Origin: Gemmatimonadota bacterium
GTDB lineage: Bacteria; Gemmatimonadota; Gemmatimonadetes; Gemmatimonadales; Gemmatimonadaceae
NCBI GenBank assembly: GCA_028287235.1
Contig: JAQBQB010000012.1
Location: forward strand, 1 to 64,000
DNA length: 64,000 nt
Direction: 5' to 3'
A model generated the notes under the pieces. The model did not search any database, was not told the origin of the DNA, and saw only the letters and a list, made by a program, of their open reading frames with translations. Position 1 is the first letter of the stretch; every line of letters starts with the position of its first letter. A program made the position numbers and the translations under genes. Positions 34,492 to 47,830 of the stretch are shown here, piece after piece.

Positions 34492-35085
34492 TTAGCAGAC
34501 GGCGGTCAGCGTGTAGTTCGGCGCGAAACCCACGCGATAGACGAGGTCCATCGTTTCAGTCCCCGCGGCGGGCAGCACGTAGCGAATCGTTCCGGCCGCC
34601 CCGCCGTCACCGGCGTCGACCAGGCGGTCCATCCGGTTCACCAGCGCCGTGTCGACGGCCTTGATCCGGATGAAGATGGGTGACGTGGCAGTGGCGTGCT
34701 CGATCGAATCGTCCAGCGTTCCGAGCGGCGTCGCCAGCGACGTATCCGCGTAGAAGGTGCCGAACGGACCGTTGGCGGTCCACGTCGTCTGCGAATTCGG
34801 ATTGTACGTATTCGTTCCGCAACTGATCCGCTCGGTCTGGAGGACCAGCTTGGACAGGCTGTGGATCTTGAGCGGATACACGACGCCGACGCGCTGCACG
34901 CTCGCCCCGAACTTGACGATCGCCGAGTCGACGCTGCGGAGCGTGGCGTAGGTGTCCGACACCCGTTGCTGATCGACCACCGACCCGATCACCGGCGCGG
35001 CCGCGGCCGCGATCGTGGCGACGATCGCGATCACCACGACCGCCCAGACGAGGCCGTAACCACGGCGATGCGGAGATAGCGGCAT
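34492..35085 (-). CDS. Type IV pilin-like (prepilin N-terminal helix) protein
   Basis: With the ATG at 35085 the protein begins MPLSPHRRGYGLVWAVVVIA: a short basic leader, Gly followed by a Tyr, and a 22-residue hydrophobic helix (VVVIAIVATIAAAAAPVIG). That is the arrangement of a prepilin/pseudopilin N-terminus, though the conserved Glu at +5 is missing. The remaining 165 residues could form a pilin-type globular domain; two Cys are present. It stands alone between the rpsG terminator and the Ig-like lipoprotein. No pilus assembly genes are in the window. Confidence 0.55.
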   Translation of the reverse strand: MPLSPHRRGYGLVWAVVVIAIVATIAAAAAPVIGSVVDQQRVSDTYATLRSVDSAIVKFGASVQRVGVVYPLKIHSLSKLVLQTERISCGTNTYNPNSQTTWTANGPFGTFYADTSLATPLGTLDDSIEHATATSPIFIRIKAVDTALVNRMDRLVDAGDGGAAGTIRYVLPAAGTETMDLVYRVGFAPNYTLTAVC

Positions 35086-35120
35086 ATGCTGCTCGACGAA
35101 CGGGATATGAAGATGTATCA

Positions 35121-35161
35121 CAAAGAAAATCGCTCCGCCAGCAGCGCCGGCGGAGCGATCA
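35121..35161 (-). terminator. Terminator of the rpsL-rpsG operon
   Basis: On the minus strand ATCGCTCCGCCGGCG and CTGGCGGAGCGAT pair and are followed by TTTCTTTG. It is about 20 bp after the rpsG stop, so rpsL-rpsG form a short transcript of their own. Confidence 0.88.
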
Positions 35162-35181
35162 ATTCCCGAAACCCGGAAGCC

Positions 35182-35652
35182 CTACCAGCGATAGTGCGCG
35201 AACGCCTTGTTCGCGTCGGCCATACGGTGCGTGTCTTCCTTCTTCTTCACCGCGTTGCCCTCACCCTTCGACGCCGCGATCACCTCGGCGGCGAGCTTCT
35301 CCGGCATCGACTTCTCGTTGCGATCGCGCGAGTACGAGATCAACCAGCGCATCGCCAGCGCCGTGCGGCGCTCGGGACGGACTTCGACCGGCACCTGGTA
35401 CGTGGCACCGCCCACGCGGCGGCTCTTCACTTCGACGACCGGCTTGAGGTTCGCCAGCGCCTGCTTGAAGACGTTGACGCCCGGCTGATTCGTGCGGCTC
35501 TCCACGAGGTCCATCGCGCCGTAGAAGATGCGCTCGGCGGTCGACTTCTTCCCCTGGAGCATCATGGCGTTGATGAACTTCGAAACGGTCTGGCTGTCGT
35601 AGCGGGCGTCGGCGAGAATCGGACGCTTCACGCTTCCTTTGCGGCGGCTCAC
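35182..35652 (-). CDS. rpsG: 30S ribosomal protein S7 (uS7)
   Basis: The 156-residue protein starts [20 protein letters not shown] and has [20 protein letters not shown] and [20 protein letters not shown], followed by the usual [16 protein letters not shown] and the C-terminal helix. uS7 starts assembly of the 30S head. It overlaps rpsL by 4 bp, and a terminator follows; fusA, normally next, is 3.9 kb away. Confidence 0.97.
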   Translation of the reverse strand: MSRRKGSVKRPILADARYDSQTVSKFINAMMLQGKKSTAERIFYGAMDLVESRTNQPGVNVFKQALANLKPVVEVKSRRVGGATYQVPVEVRPERRTALAMRWLISYSRDRNEKSMPEKLAAEVIAASKGEGNAVKKKEDTHRMADANKAFAHYRW

Positions 35653-36044
35653 TTCTTACCTCCCGCTGCGCCGGCCTTTGGCTTCTTCGTGCCGTACTTG
35701 GAGCGGCTCTGGTTGCGGCCGTTCACGCCACTGGCGTCGAGCGATCCGCGCACGATGTGATAGCGAACGCCCGGGAGATCCTTCACACGGCCGCCGCGCA
35801 CGAGCACGATCGAGTGCTCCTGCAGGTTGTGGCCTTCACCGGGGATGTAGGCGATGACTTCGAAGCCGTTCGTGAGACGAACCTTGGCGACTTTGCGCAG
35901 CGCCGAGTTCGGCTTCTTCGGGGTCGTGGTGTACACGCGCGTGCACACGCCGCGACGGAAGGGATTCGACTTGAGCGCGGGCGACTTTTCCTTCTTCTGG
36001 ACGTCGCGGCGACTCCGTCGGACGAGCTGATTGATCGTTGGCAT
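35649..36044 (-). CDS. rpsL: 30S ribosomal protein S12 (uS12)
   Basis: The 131-residue decoding-centre protein starts [20 protein letters not shown]. It has [20 protein letters not shown] with the Lys position linked to streptomycin response and [20 protein letters not shown] with [17 protein letters not shown]. Both Lys positions keep the sensitive-type residues. The C-terminal tail is Lys/Ala/Gly-rich. Confidence 0.97.
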   Translation of the reverse strand: MPTINQLVRRSRRDVQKKEKSPALKSNPFRRGVCTRVYTTTPKKPNSALRKVAKVRLTNGFEVIAYIPGEGHNLQEHSIVLVRGGRVKDLPGVRYHIVRGSLDASGVNGRNQSRSKYGTKKPKAGAAGGKK

Positions 36045-36124
36045 GTAGGACGGAAAGAATGCGAACGGGATAGCCCCGTGGATGCACTTCCCCCGAACCC
36101 AAAGTGGTTTGGGGGAGACTGAAA

Positions 36125-36153
36125 AAGGTAGCTAAGTGTCAGCGGTAGGTCAA
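36125..36153 (-). promoter_or_regulatory. Candidate promoter for rpsL-rpsG
   Basis: On the minus strand TTGACC (36148-36153) and TACCTT (36125-36130) are 17 bp apart. A leader hairpin (CCCCCAAACC/GGGTTCGGGGG) lies at about 36090-36118. The site sits 2-30 bp past the stop of the upstream DUF4397 gene. Confidence 0.55.
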
Positions 36154-36154
36154 G

Positions 36155-36973
36155 TTACCGGTTGGCGGTGTTGTCCAGGGCAGGCTTGTTCGCCGTGACC
36201 GCCGACACCAGGTCGCCGCGCGCGGCCACGGTGTAGACCCGGCCGGCGACGAACGACACCGCCGCGCGGGTGACGACGTTGGTGCTCGAGCCCGCGGTGC
36301 GCGTGTTGAGATCGTACACGCCCGCCGGAAGCGCGATGAAGCTGCCCGCCGCCTTGTACGCCGCGGTCGTGCCGATCGCCACCTCGACGCCGGTCGTCGT
36401 GTTCTTGGCGTACAGCGTCATCGGTTGCGCGTTGTAGATGGCGTTCACGAATCGAACGTACGTCTGGGTGAAGTCGATGTCGGCCGGAAACGGATCTTCG
36501 ACGATGAACGCGTCCGTGGTCTTGGCGGCCGGATCGTACACTCCGCTCGTGAAGAGCGAGTAGTACTTCCCGTTCGCGAGCGTCGACGAGAGCTTCGCGA
36601 CGGCGAGGCCGTTGTCCGTCGCGGCGGAAACTTTCGCCGCGAACGAGTACTGTGCCGGCGCGATCGACGAATACAGCCCGCCGTTCCCCAGGCTGCCGTA
36701 GGCAGTGCCGTTCGTCGATTCGAGGCCCGAGGCACTACACGCCGGATTCGGAGGCGTGGTGGGCGGCGTGCAGCTCGTGGAGCTGATCGCCGTCACCTTC
36801 GTGTCGTTGGCGTAGAAGTTCACCGACGGTGAGCCCACGCCGAAGTTGTAGAACTTGATGAACGAGCCGGCGGTCGGTCCCGCGAGGCTCTGGATCCCGT
36901 CCTTGGAGCACGCGGCGAGCAGGGCCGCGGTCAACAATGCGGTCGTCAGTCGGATTCTAGTCATGACTGTCAT
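36155..36973 (-). CDS. DUF4397-type lipoprotein
   Basis: The 272-residue protein has a lipoprotein signal (RLTTALLTAALLAACSKDG); Met4 (ATG at 36964) is an equally good start. FIKFYNFGVGSPSVNFYAND and TYVRFVNAIYNAQPMTLYAK are the two halves of the DUF4397 beta-rich fold, each normally describing VRVVNASPDAPAVDVY-like strands. It follows susD without a gap and is probably co-transcribed with susC-susD, so it may be an accessory surface lipoprotein of that uptake system. A role in substrate capture is inference. Confidence 0.75.
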   Translation of the reverse strand: MTVMTRIRLTTALLTAALLAACSKDGIQSLAGPTAGSFIKFYNFGVGSPSVNFYANDTKVTAISSTSCTPPTTPPNPACSASGLESTNGTAYGSLGNGGLYSSIAPAQYSFAAKVSAATDNGLAVAKLSSTLANGKYYSLFTSGVYDPAAKTTDAFIVEDPFPADIDFTQTYVRFVNAIYNAQPMTLYAKNTTTGVEVAIGTTAAYKAAGSFIALPAGVYDLNTRTAGSSTNVVTRAAVSFVAGRVYTVAARGDLVSAVTANKPALDNTANR

Positions 36974-38557
36974 TTACGGTTGAGTGATCCAGAGAGGCTT
37001 CGTGTGGTAGTCCAGCAGGTCGCCGCCGATGGTCTTCAGCGACGCAAAGTTCCACACGTACTCCGAGTTGTAACGCGGCCGGATGCGCTGCACGATCTTG
37101 CCGTTGTTGTCCGGAAATAGGTTCGTCGGGGCGGCAAAGCCCGGATAGATCGGCGCTCCGGTTGCCGGATCGGTGTCGGTGTAGTGATACCGCCGCATGT
37201 CCATCCACAGCTCGTTGTGGCCCCACGCCCACTGCGCGATGTACTTCTGCGTCATGATCTGGGTGAGCGTCAGCGCCGCGGAGCTCGTCGGCACGATGCG
37301 GGTGTCGGCGAGAAACGCGGCCTTCTCGGCGGCCGAGATCTGCGTCGCCGCCTGATTGGCGTCGAGATTTCTCGTATTAACGAAGTCTATATGGGCCGAG
37401 ATCGCGTTCTTGTAGGCGGCGAGGGCCGTGGCCTTGTCGCCCGATCGGAACGCCGCTTCTGCCTTGACGAACTGCAGCTGCGCATACGTCATCAACGGCA
37501 TCTTCGACTTGTCGTCGAAAAGGTATCGGGCCGGCAGGCCAAGGCCGCCCGTACCCGCATAACCGAAGAAGTTGAACGGTTGCTGCGCCGCCGTCATGGC
37601 GCCGAACCCCGGCACGTTCGGATCGACGCCTCGGAACTGTCCGTCGGCCGAGGGCGCGAGCATGCGGCTCATGCGCGGATCCACAGCGCCGAAATCGGTA
37701 CCGTTCATGAGATTCACCACGAACTGCGTCTGGCGATAGCTCGTGACGTTGTTGCGCGTGCGGCCCCAGAAGTTGAAGTCCGCAAAGCCGGGATCGACGC
37801 CCGGATATCCGAGCAGCGCGTTGTCCGCCTCGCTCGCGAACGACTTGTCCACCGCGGCGATCACGGCGGCGGGCTGGTACGCCGCCTTGTTCGAGAAGTG
37901 GTTCAGACTGATGGCCTGCAGTCCGTAGGCCAGCTTCAGCCACTTCGTGCGGTCGCCGTTGTAGATGTGATCCGTGGTCGCCAGATACGCCTGATCGACG
38001 GCGCCGTCGGTCTTCTGGAGATCGGCGATCGCCTGCGTCAGCAGCCGCTGGACCTCCGAATACGCGAACTCCTGCGTGTCATAGTCGAACGTGCTGCGCG
38101 TGGGATCGATCGCTTCCTTCACGATGATCTCGCCGTGCATGTCGGTCAGCACCAGCCAGCCCCAGGCCTTCATGACGTACCCCACGCCGGCGAGGTCCCA
38201 CCGCTGCTCCTTCTCCGACTTGTTGATCATGTCGACGAGGTTCTGGCCGAGCGACCAGTACACGTCGCGCCACTGTTCGGCGCCGTTGTCGCTGGCGGCA
38301 TCGTACCCCATGCGGTCCCAGGTGCCGAGCGTCGTCACGCCGTTGGCCGGCATCCACTCCTGCGTGTATCGGCCGATGAACCGGCCGTCGAACTGCGGCG
38401 CGGTCACCATCCAATGCTCCATCGGCGAGAGATACAGATTCGCCGACACGGCCTCGGGAGCGTTCGGGTTCGTATTGACGTCGAGGTACTTGGTGCATCC
38501 GTTCGCCAGGCTCAGGAAGCCCACGAGGAGCCCGGTCGTAATTTGGCGTTTAGTCAT
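36974..38557 (-). CDS. SusD/RagB-family outer-membrane lipoprotein
   Basis: With the ATG at 38557 (MTKRQITTGLLVGFLSLANG, Cys next) the protein has 527 residues and a lipobox. TKYLDVNTNPNAPEAV is the standard SusD start. SusD proteins are helical, TPR-based lids that bind the substrate over the SusC barrel. WDRMGYDAASDNGAEQWRDV and WGHNELWMDMRRYHYTDTDP are typical later blocks. The gene begins 8 bp after the susC stop. No glycoside hydrolase, peptidase or sigma factor flanks the pair, so the substrate cannot be named. Confidence 0.92.
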   Translation of the reverse strand: MTKRQITTGLLVGFLSLANGCTKYLDVNTNPNAPEAVSANLYLSPMEHWMVTAPQFDGRFIGRYTQEWMPANGVTTLGTWDRMGYDAASDNGAEQWRDVYWSLGQNLVDMINKSEKEQRWDLAGVGYVMKAWGWLVLTDMHGEIIVKEAIDPTRSTFDYDTQEFAYSEVQRLLTQAIADLQKTDGAVDQAYLATTDHIYNGDRTKWLKLAYGLQAISLNHFSNKAAYQPAAVIAAVDKSFASEADNALLGYPGVDPGFADFNFWGRTRNNVTSYRQTQFVVNLMNGTDFGAVDPRMSRMLAPSADGQFRGVDPNVPGFGAMTAAQQPFNFFGYAGTGGLGLPARYLFDDKSKMPLMTYAQLQFVKAEAAFRSGDKATALAAYKNAISAHIDFVNTRNLDANQAATQISAAEKAAFLADTRIVPTSSAALTLTQIMTQKYIAQWAWGHNELWMDMRRYHYTDTDPATGAPIYPGFAAPTNLFPDNNGKIVQRIRPRYNSEYVWNFASLKTIGGDLLDYHTKPLWITQP

Positions 38558-38565
38558 GGGTGTCC

Positions 38566-41500
38566 TCAGAAGCTCCACTTGAACCCGAAGTTGATTCCGC
38601 GCGGAATTGGGAAATCGCCGTAGTCGATGCCCACGCCGCCCGAGCCGCCGACCGCCGCGTCATTTCCGTTCGCGATCGGATCGAGGCCGGTGTAGTTCGT
38701 CAACAGGAAGACGTCCGTCGCCGTGACGAACACGTACGCGGCGCGCCCGAAGCGTTCGGGGAGCGAGTACTTCACCGTGACGTCGCGGAGCCGCAGCCAG
38801 TTGATGTTCTTCTCGATGAACGGCTCCTCGCTCATCTGCGTGTAGTACGCCGTCTGAATCGCCGGAACGACGACGATCGTGTTCGGCGTCGGGTTCGCGG
38901 TGTTCTCCTTTCCGTCGCGCAGCACGCCGGGGATGACTCGCGGTGTGTTGCGATCGGTGGTGCTCGTGGCGAGTCCGCGAACCGTCAGATAGTGCTCGGT
39001 GGCGTTGAAGACGTCGCCGCCGCGCCGGATGTCGAACAGGAAGCTCAACGAGGCGCGCTTGTATCTGAAGTTGTTCGAGAGGCCGATCGTGTAGTTCGGC
39101 TGACGGTCGTAGCCATGGTCGACGAATGTGCTCGACCGGAGCGGAAGGCCCGTCGTGGGATCGATGAGGATCTGGCCTTGGCTGTTCCGCAGATAGAACA
39201 ATCCGGTCAACGACATCGTCGACAAACCCGGCTCGGTGCCGTTGCGGACGTTGCCGTAGATCCACGTGTCGGAGACGTACGACTCGGGCAACGCGTTGGG
39301 GAGCGACAGGGTTTTCCCGCGCGCCCTGGCGAAGTTGGCCTGTATGTCCCAGCCAACATCGGCGCGCTGCACCGCCGTGCCGCGCACCGAGATCTCGGTT
39401 CCCTTATTCTCGGTCGAGGCGCCGTTCAGATTGAAGAGAATGAAGCCCGTACCGTAGCTCTCGCGGAGATTCTGGACGATCTGGTTCTGGGTGCGCTTGC
39501 GGTACACTGTCGCATCGATGCCCAAGCGGTCGTCCAGGAAGCCGAGCTCCGTGCCCATTTCGTAGGACTTGGCGAATTCGGGCTGGAGGAACGGGTTCGG
39601 CCCGGTGAAGCCGTACCCATAGCCGCCGAATGACGTGGTCTTCGACTCGAGCGACGTGCGGTACGAGTACGGCGCCGCATCGCGGCCCACCTCGGCGAAT
39701 GCCGCGCGCAGCTTGCCCGTCATGTGCTTCTGAAGCGACGGGAACGCGTCGGTGAAGATGAAGCTCGACGAGATCGAGGGGTAGAAGAACGAATTCTGCC
39801 CAACCGGAATGGTCGACGTCCAGTCGTTTCGTCCCGTGCCCGTCAGATACAGGTAATTGCGGAAGTTGGCGGTCGCCTGTCCAAAGGCGCTCACGAGGCG
39901 CCGCTGTGTGATGACCGTGCGGCCGGCTCTGCTCACCGCGTTGTTGATCGAAACGAAATTCGGGTCGAGGAAGTTGACGCCTTCAGCGCCGTCGACCGTG
40001 GACTTCTGATCGAGGAGGGAATTTCCAACGAGGCCGCTGAGCGACAGCCCTTTGCCGATCGCGCGGTCGTTGACGTGGAACAGCGTCTGCGCGTTGAGGT
40101 TGCGGGTAATGTCGTCGCTGACGTCGAGAATGCCTCTGGTCGATCCGGCCATCGCGCTCTCGGGATGGCGCAGCATCAAGTTCTGGCTCGTGTACGCGTC
40201 CGTTCCGATGTTCGTCTTCAGGTAGCCCCAGGAGAACGGCAAGACGGTGAACCCGGCGTTGACGATGATGCGGTTCGTCTTGTTGTTCATCTTGTTCTTG
40301 CTGACCGCGAAGTACGGATTGTCCACTTCCGTCGCGGCCGCGAGCCCGGTAATACGTGCGCGCGTTCCGGCGGGCGTGAGCCAGTTCGCGGCGTTGTTCG
40401 TGTCCGGCCACGCGAGCAGGCCGAGGAGCGGGCTGTCGTCGCCCTTGTACGCCTGATTGTTGTCGGCGTAGGAGTAGATCATCGACAGGTCGGCGTTCAA
40501 CCACTTCGTGACCTGGCCCTGCGACGCGCCGGTGAGGTTGATCTTGTTCAACCCGGTGTTCGGAATGACGCCAACCTGCCGGGTCGACGAGCCGGAGATG
40601 CGGTAGGACACCCGGCTGTCCGTCGTTGCCCCGCTGAACGCGAGGTTGTGGCGCTGCGTGGCTCCCGTTTGGAAGAAGTTTCCAATGTTGTCGAAGTGGG
40701 AAGTGCTGCTGGGATACGCCGCACCGAAGTACAGATAGGATCCATAGCCGGAGCCCGAGATGCTGAGCGTGCCGCTGGGGCCGTAGATACTCTGGATGTC
40801 GGGCTGTGCGCGCACCTGCTCGATGCGGAAGCTGTTGCTGTAGTCGAAGCCGCCCGAGCCGTTGCGTCCGCGCTTCGTGGTGATCACGATCGCCCCGTTC
40901 GCCGCATCGATGCCGTAGAGCGCCGACGCTTCCGGTCCCTTGAGCACGGTGAGCGACTCGATGTCCTCGGGATTGATGTCTGCCGCGCGGTTGGTGAAGT
41001 CGACGTTGCGATTGTTGAAGGCGAGCGCCGACGTCGGTGCATCGGACGCCAGGTTCGCCGTGTTGGTCGTCTTGTTGTCGATCGGCAGGCCGTCGACGAT
41101 CATCAGCGGCTGATTGGTGCTGCTGATCGAGCTGACGCCGCGAATGACGATCGACGTCGACGCGCCCGGCGCGCCGGACGTGCTCGTCACGTCCACGCCG
41201 GCGACGCGTCCCTGCAGCGCGTTGATGAAATTCTCGCGCTGCGTTCCGGCGATCGCGTCGCCGCGAACGGTCTGTTGCGCGGTTCCCAGCGACCGTTGCG
41301 CGGCGGTCTCACCCAACGCCGACACCACGATCGCATCGAGGCTCGTGGCGACTCGTCGAAGCTGGACGTTGATGACGTTGTCAGCGCCAACGGTGCGCTC
41401 CTCGGGAGCGGTGCCGATGAGTCGGAACTGCAGCACCTGGCCCGTCGTGGCGCGAATGGAATAATTGCCGTCGTTGTTGCTCGAGGTGCCGGTATTGGTC

Positions 41501-41640
41501 CCCTTCACGACGATCGCCGCGCCGGACAGGGGGGTACCCTGCTCACTCGTCACTTTGCCGGTCACCGTCCTCTGTTGTGCGAACGCTTGCGCACTGAGAA
41601 GGAAGATTCCCATCAACACCGTGAGCACTCTTGTTTTCAT
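38566..41640 (-). CDS. SusC/RagA-family TonB-dependent outer-membrane transporter
   Basis: I start at the ATG on 41640, which gives a signal peptide (VLTVLMGIFLLSAQAFAQ) and 1024 residues. The N-terminal carboxypeptidase-like domain (QRTVTGKVTSEQGTPLSGAA) is followed by the plug (ALQGRVAGVDVTSTSGAPGA; IDGLPI-type MIVDGLPIDNKT; SLTVLKGPEASALYGIDAAN) and a long beta-barrel that ends in Phe (GINFGFKWSF), as outer-membrane barrels do. SusC proteins import large substrates with TonB energy. It leads the susC-susD-DUF4397 operon. Confidence 0.95.
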   Translation of the reverse strand: MKTRVLTVLMGIFLLSAQAFAQQRTVTGKVTSEQGTPLSGAAIVVKGTNTGTSSNNDGNYSIRATTGQVLQFRLIGTAPEERTVGADNVINVQLRRVATSLDAIVVSALGETAAQRSLGTAQQTVRGDAIAGTQRENFINALQGRVAGVDVTSTSGAPGASTSIVIRGVSSISSTNQPLMIVDGLPIDNKTTNTANLASDAPTSALAFNNRNVDFTNRAADINPEDIESLTVLKGPEASALYGIDAANGAIVITTKRGRNGSGGFDYSNSFRIEQVRAQPDIQSIYGPSGTLSISGSGYGSYLYFGAAYPSSTSHFDNIGNFFQTGATQRHNLAFSGATTDSRVSYRISGSSTRQVGVIPNTGLNKINLTGASQGQVTKWLNADLSMIYSYADNNQAYKGDDSPLLGLLAWPDTNNAANWLTPAGTRARITGLAAATEVDNPYFAVSKNKMNNKTNRIIVNAGFTVLPFSWGYLKTNIGTDAYTSQNLMLRHPESAMAGSTRGILDVSDDITRNLNAQTLFHVNDRAIGKGLSLSGLVGNSLLDQKSTVDGAEGVNFLDPNFVSINNAVSRAGRTVITQRRLVSAFGQATANFRNYLYLTGTGRNDWTSTIPVGQNSFFYPSISSSFIFTDAFPSLQKHMTGKLRAAFAEVGRDAAPYSYRTSLESKTTSFGGYGYGFTGPNPFLQPEFAKSYEMGTELGFLDDRLGIDATVYRKRTQNQIVQNLRESYGTGFILFNLNGASTENKGTEISVRGTAVQRADVGWDIQANFARARGKTLSLPNALPESYVSDTWIYGNVRNGTEPGLSTMSLTGLFYLRNSQGQILIDPTTGLPLRSSTFVDHGYDRQPNYTIGLSNNFRYKRASLSFLFDIRRGGDVFNATEHYLTVRGLATSTTDRNTPRVIPGVLRDGKENTANPTPNTIVVVPAIQTAYYTQMSEEPFIEKNINWLRLRDVTVKYSLPERFGRAAYVFVTATDVFLLTNYTGLDPIANGNDAAVGGSGGVGIDYGDFPIPRGINFGFKWSF

Positions 41641-41893
41641 AGTGGGGTGTACCGGGTTTTGGTGGACAAGACATCGAGCGCCCGCCGCGTCCGAATACAA
41701 TCGGGCTTGGTGGCGACGGGCCGGATGCTACTGGAGCGCGTGAGAGGGAGTGGGCTCGCCACCGGGCGCGCTGCGTGGTCGCTGTTGTTGCACAACTGCT
41801 ACAATATCAGGCGTGAATGCTCGCATGGCGTTGTTGCCCGTGCAAGAGGCATTGTTCAAGAACGTGGATACAATATGCCGATTAGTTGACGCA
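41641..41893. promoter_or_regulatory. Upstream region of the susC operon
   Basis: The 253-bp gap lies between the susC start and the acyltransferase stop. It is partly A+T-rich and should hold the susC promoter, but I find no convincing box pair and no terminator for the acyltransferase gene. Confidence 0.35.
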
Positions 41894-43318
41894 TCAAGTA
41901 ATTCCCGCCACCATGGTTGCCGGCAGCGCGTCGCGAAGCCGCACCGCGGTTTCGTACGACCCAAGCAGGTGCGCCACGCTGTTCGCGTAGTAGCTCACCA
42001 GCTCGCGTCCGTGCGGCAACACCACGAATCCCTCACCGTCGGCCGCGAGCACGCGCCGCATGCGCAACATGCGCCACGCGCGCTCGAACGTCTCCTCGAT
42101 TCCGCCGTCGTGCCGCACCGCTCGGCCGTTCAGCTCGAGAAGCGCGTCGCGCATCTCCGCCATGCGAGCGAGCAGCTCGGCGCGCGGAATGAAATCGCGA
42201 TCGAAGCTCTGCACCGCCGCGCACGCGAGCGGCACCGGAGTCACGGGCACCAGCATGCCGATGCGCGACATGACGTGATCGCAGAGCGCCTGCACGCGCG
42301 CCAAGCGCTCCGGCTTCGGCAGCTCGAATAGATCGCGATTGTGGAGGAACCATTCGTCGAGCGCCATCGGTGCGCCGACGATGACGGCCGCGCGGCCGTA
42401 GCGCCGCCATCGCCGAGTGGACAGGCGCGCCGCGTTCCACCAGAGATATCGGGCCACCTCGCCGAATTGCACGAGCCGCGATGGACGCGTGCGCCCCTCA
42501 CGCGAGGCGAGCTCGCGCAACAGCGAGCGATCCTCCAGCACGCGATCGTAGTTCACGGCGAGCGGCACGATGTGGATTCGGTACCGGTACGCCGGATCGC
42601 GCGCGATGCCCAGCACGTAGTCGAGCAGACCGATCTTCGGCGACTTGAGACGCCCGTCACGCGTCAGCCCGCCCTCGAGGAAGATGCCCTGCGTCACCCC
42701 CTCGCGCGTGATGAGCTGCACGTATCGCTCGAGCACCGCGTGGTACAGCGGCTCGCGGTACCGTCGCCGCACGAAGTACGACCCGAACGACTTGAAGATG
42801 TGCTCGAGCGGAAACGCGCGCGCCCATTCTCCCACCGCGTACGAGATCGCCACCTGTCCGGCGAGCGCGTAGCTCACGAGCACGTAGTCGGCGTTCGACC
42901 GGTGATTCATCAAATACACGAGCACCGACTGTCGCGGAAGGCGCTCGAGCGCGGCCTGGTCCTCGTGCTCGACCGTGACTTTATAGAAGAGGTTGAGCAG
43001 CCGGCCGGCGAGCCGGTAGCCGACCTGGTAGTACGCCACAACGTTGAAGAACGGGACGATCTCCCGGATGTAGGTCTCGACGCGCTGCATTGCCGCGAGC
43101 TCGCTCTCGTCCGTCGCCACCGCGTGCGCGTGAATCGCCTCGGCGATCACCGGATCCTCGAGCAGCCGCGTCCGCACCGCCGCGCGGCTCGCGAACTTGA
43201 ACCGGTCCATCCGCCCGCGAAAATGCATCAGCGCGCGCCGCCCCCACCGCGGCGCGTACCAGCGCACGGCAATCTCCAACAGCACGAACGCGGCGAGGAG
43301 AACCAGCAGCGTCTTCAC
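41894..43318 (-). CDS. PlsB-like glycerol-phosphate acyltransferase family protein
   Basis: The 474-residue protein has an N-terminal membrane helix (LLVLLAAFVLLEIAVRWYA). The acyltransferase blocks are clear: MNHRSNADYVLVSYALAG (HxxxxD variant, HRSNAD), GSYFVRRRYREPLYHAVLER, and FLEGGLTRDGRLKSPKIGLL. These match PlsB and its relatives, which acylate glycerol-3-phosphate or dihydroxyacetone phosphate in lipid synthesis. It is much shorter than E. coli PlsB (about 800 residues) and keeps only the central part plus a C-terminal helical region. It lies downstream of rpoC beyond a terminator and is monocistronic. Confidence 0.85.
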   Translation of the reverse strand: MKTLLVLLAAFVLLEIAVRWYAPRWGRRALMHFRGRMDRFKFASRAAVRTRLLEDPVIAEAIHAHAVATDESELAAMQRVETYIREIVPFFNVVAYYQVGYRLAGRLLNLFYKVTVEHEDQAALERLPRQSVLVYLMNHRSNADYVLVSYALAGQVAISYAVGEWARAFPLEHIFKSFGSYFVRRRYREPLYHAVLERYVQLITREGVTQGIFLEGGLTRDGRLKSPKIGLLDYVLGIARDPAYRYRIHIVPLAVNYDRVLEDRSLLRELASREGRTRPSRLVQFGEVARYLWWNAARLSTRRWRRYGRAAVIVGAPMALDEWFLHNRDLFELPKPERLARVQALCDHVMSRIGMLVPVTPVPLACAAVQSFDRDFIPRAELLARMAEMRDALLELNGRAVRHDGGIEETFERAWRMLRMRRVLAADGEGFVVLPHGRELVSYYANSVAHLLGSYETAVRLRDALPATMVAGIT

Positions 43319-43453
43319 GCCCAGACCATCGCGTGCAAACAGGGCTCAAGTCAAGAACAAAGCGAGTTCGTCCGTGCTTTGTCGGCAGTTGTCCGTGCGT
43401 GTCCGTGCCGACGCTGTTCGAGCCCGGGACATCGACGCCGGATTCGGCGATGA

Positions 43454-43493
43454 ACAAAAAAAAACGGGGCAAGCTTTCGCTCGCCCCGCTTTC
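43454..43493 (-). terminator. Terminator of the rpoBC operon
   Basis: On the minus strand AGCGGGGCGAGCGAAAGCTT then GCCCCGTTTTTTTTTG: a GC-rich stem with a GAAA-containing loop and nine T residues. It is about 25 bp after the rpoC stop and is the strongest terminator in the window. Confidence 0.95.
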
Positions 43494-43516
43494 CCTACTC
43501 GATCAAAACGCCGAAC

Positions 43517-47827
<4,311 letters not shown>

Positions 47828-47830
47828 TGT

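Noticed and set aside
36974-41640. Polysaccharide utilisation locus
   Set aside because: SusC and SusD are present, but there is no glycoside hydrolase, lyase, sulfatase or regulator next to them, so a glycan substrate cannot be claimed.
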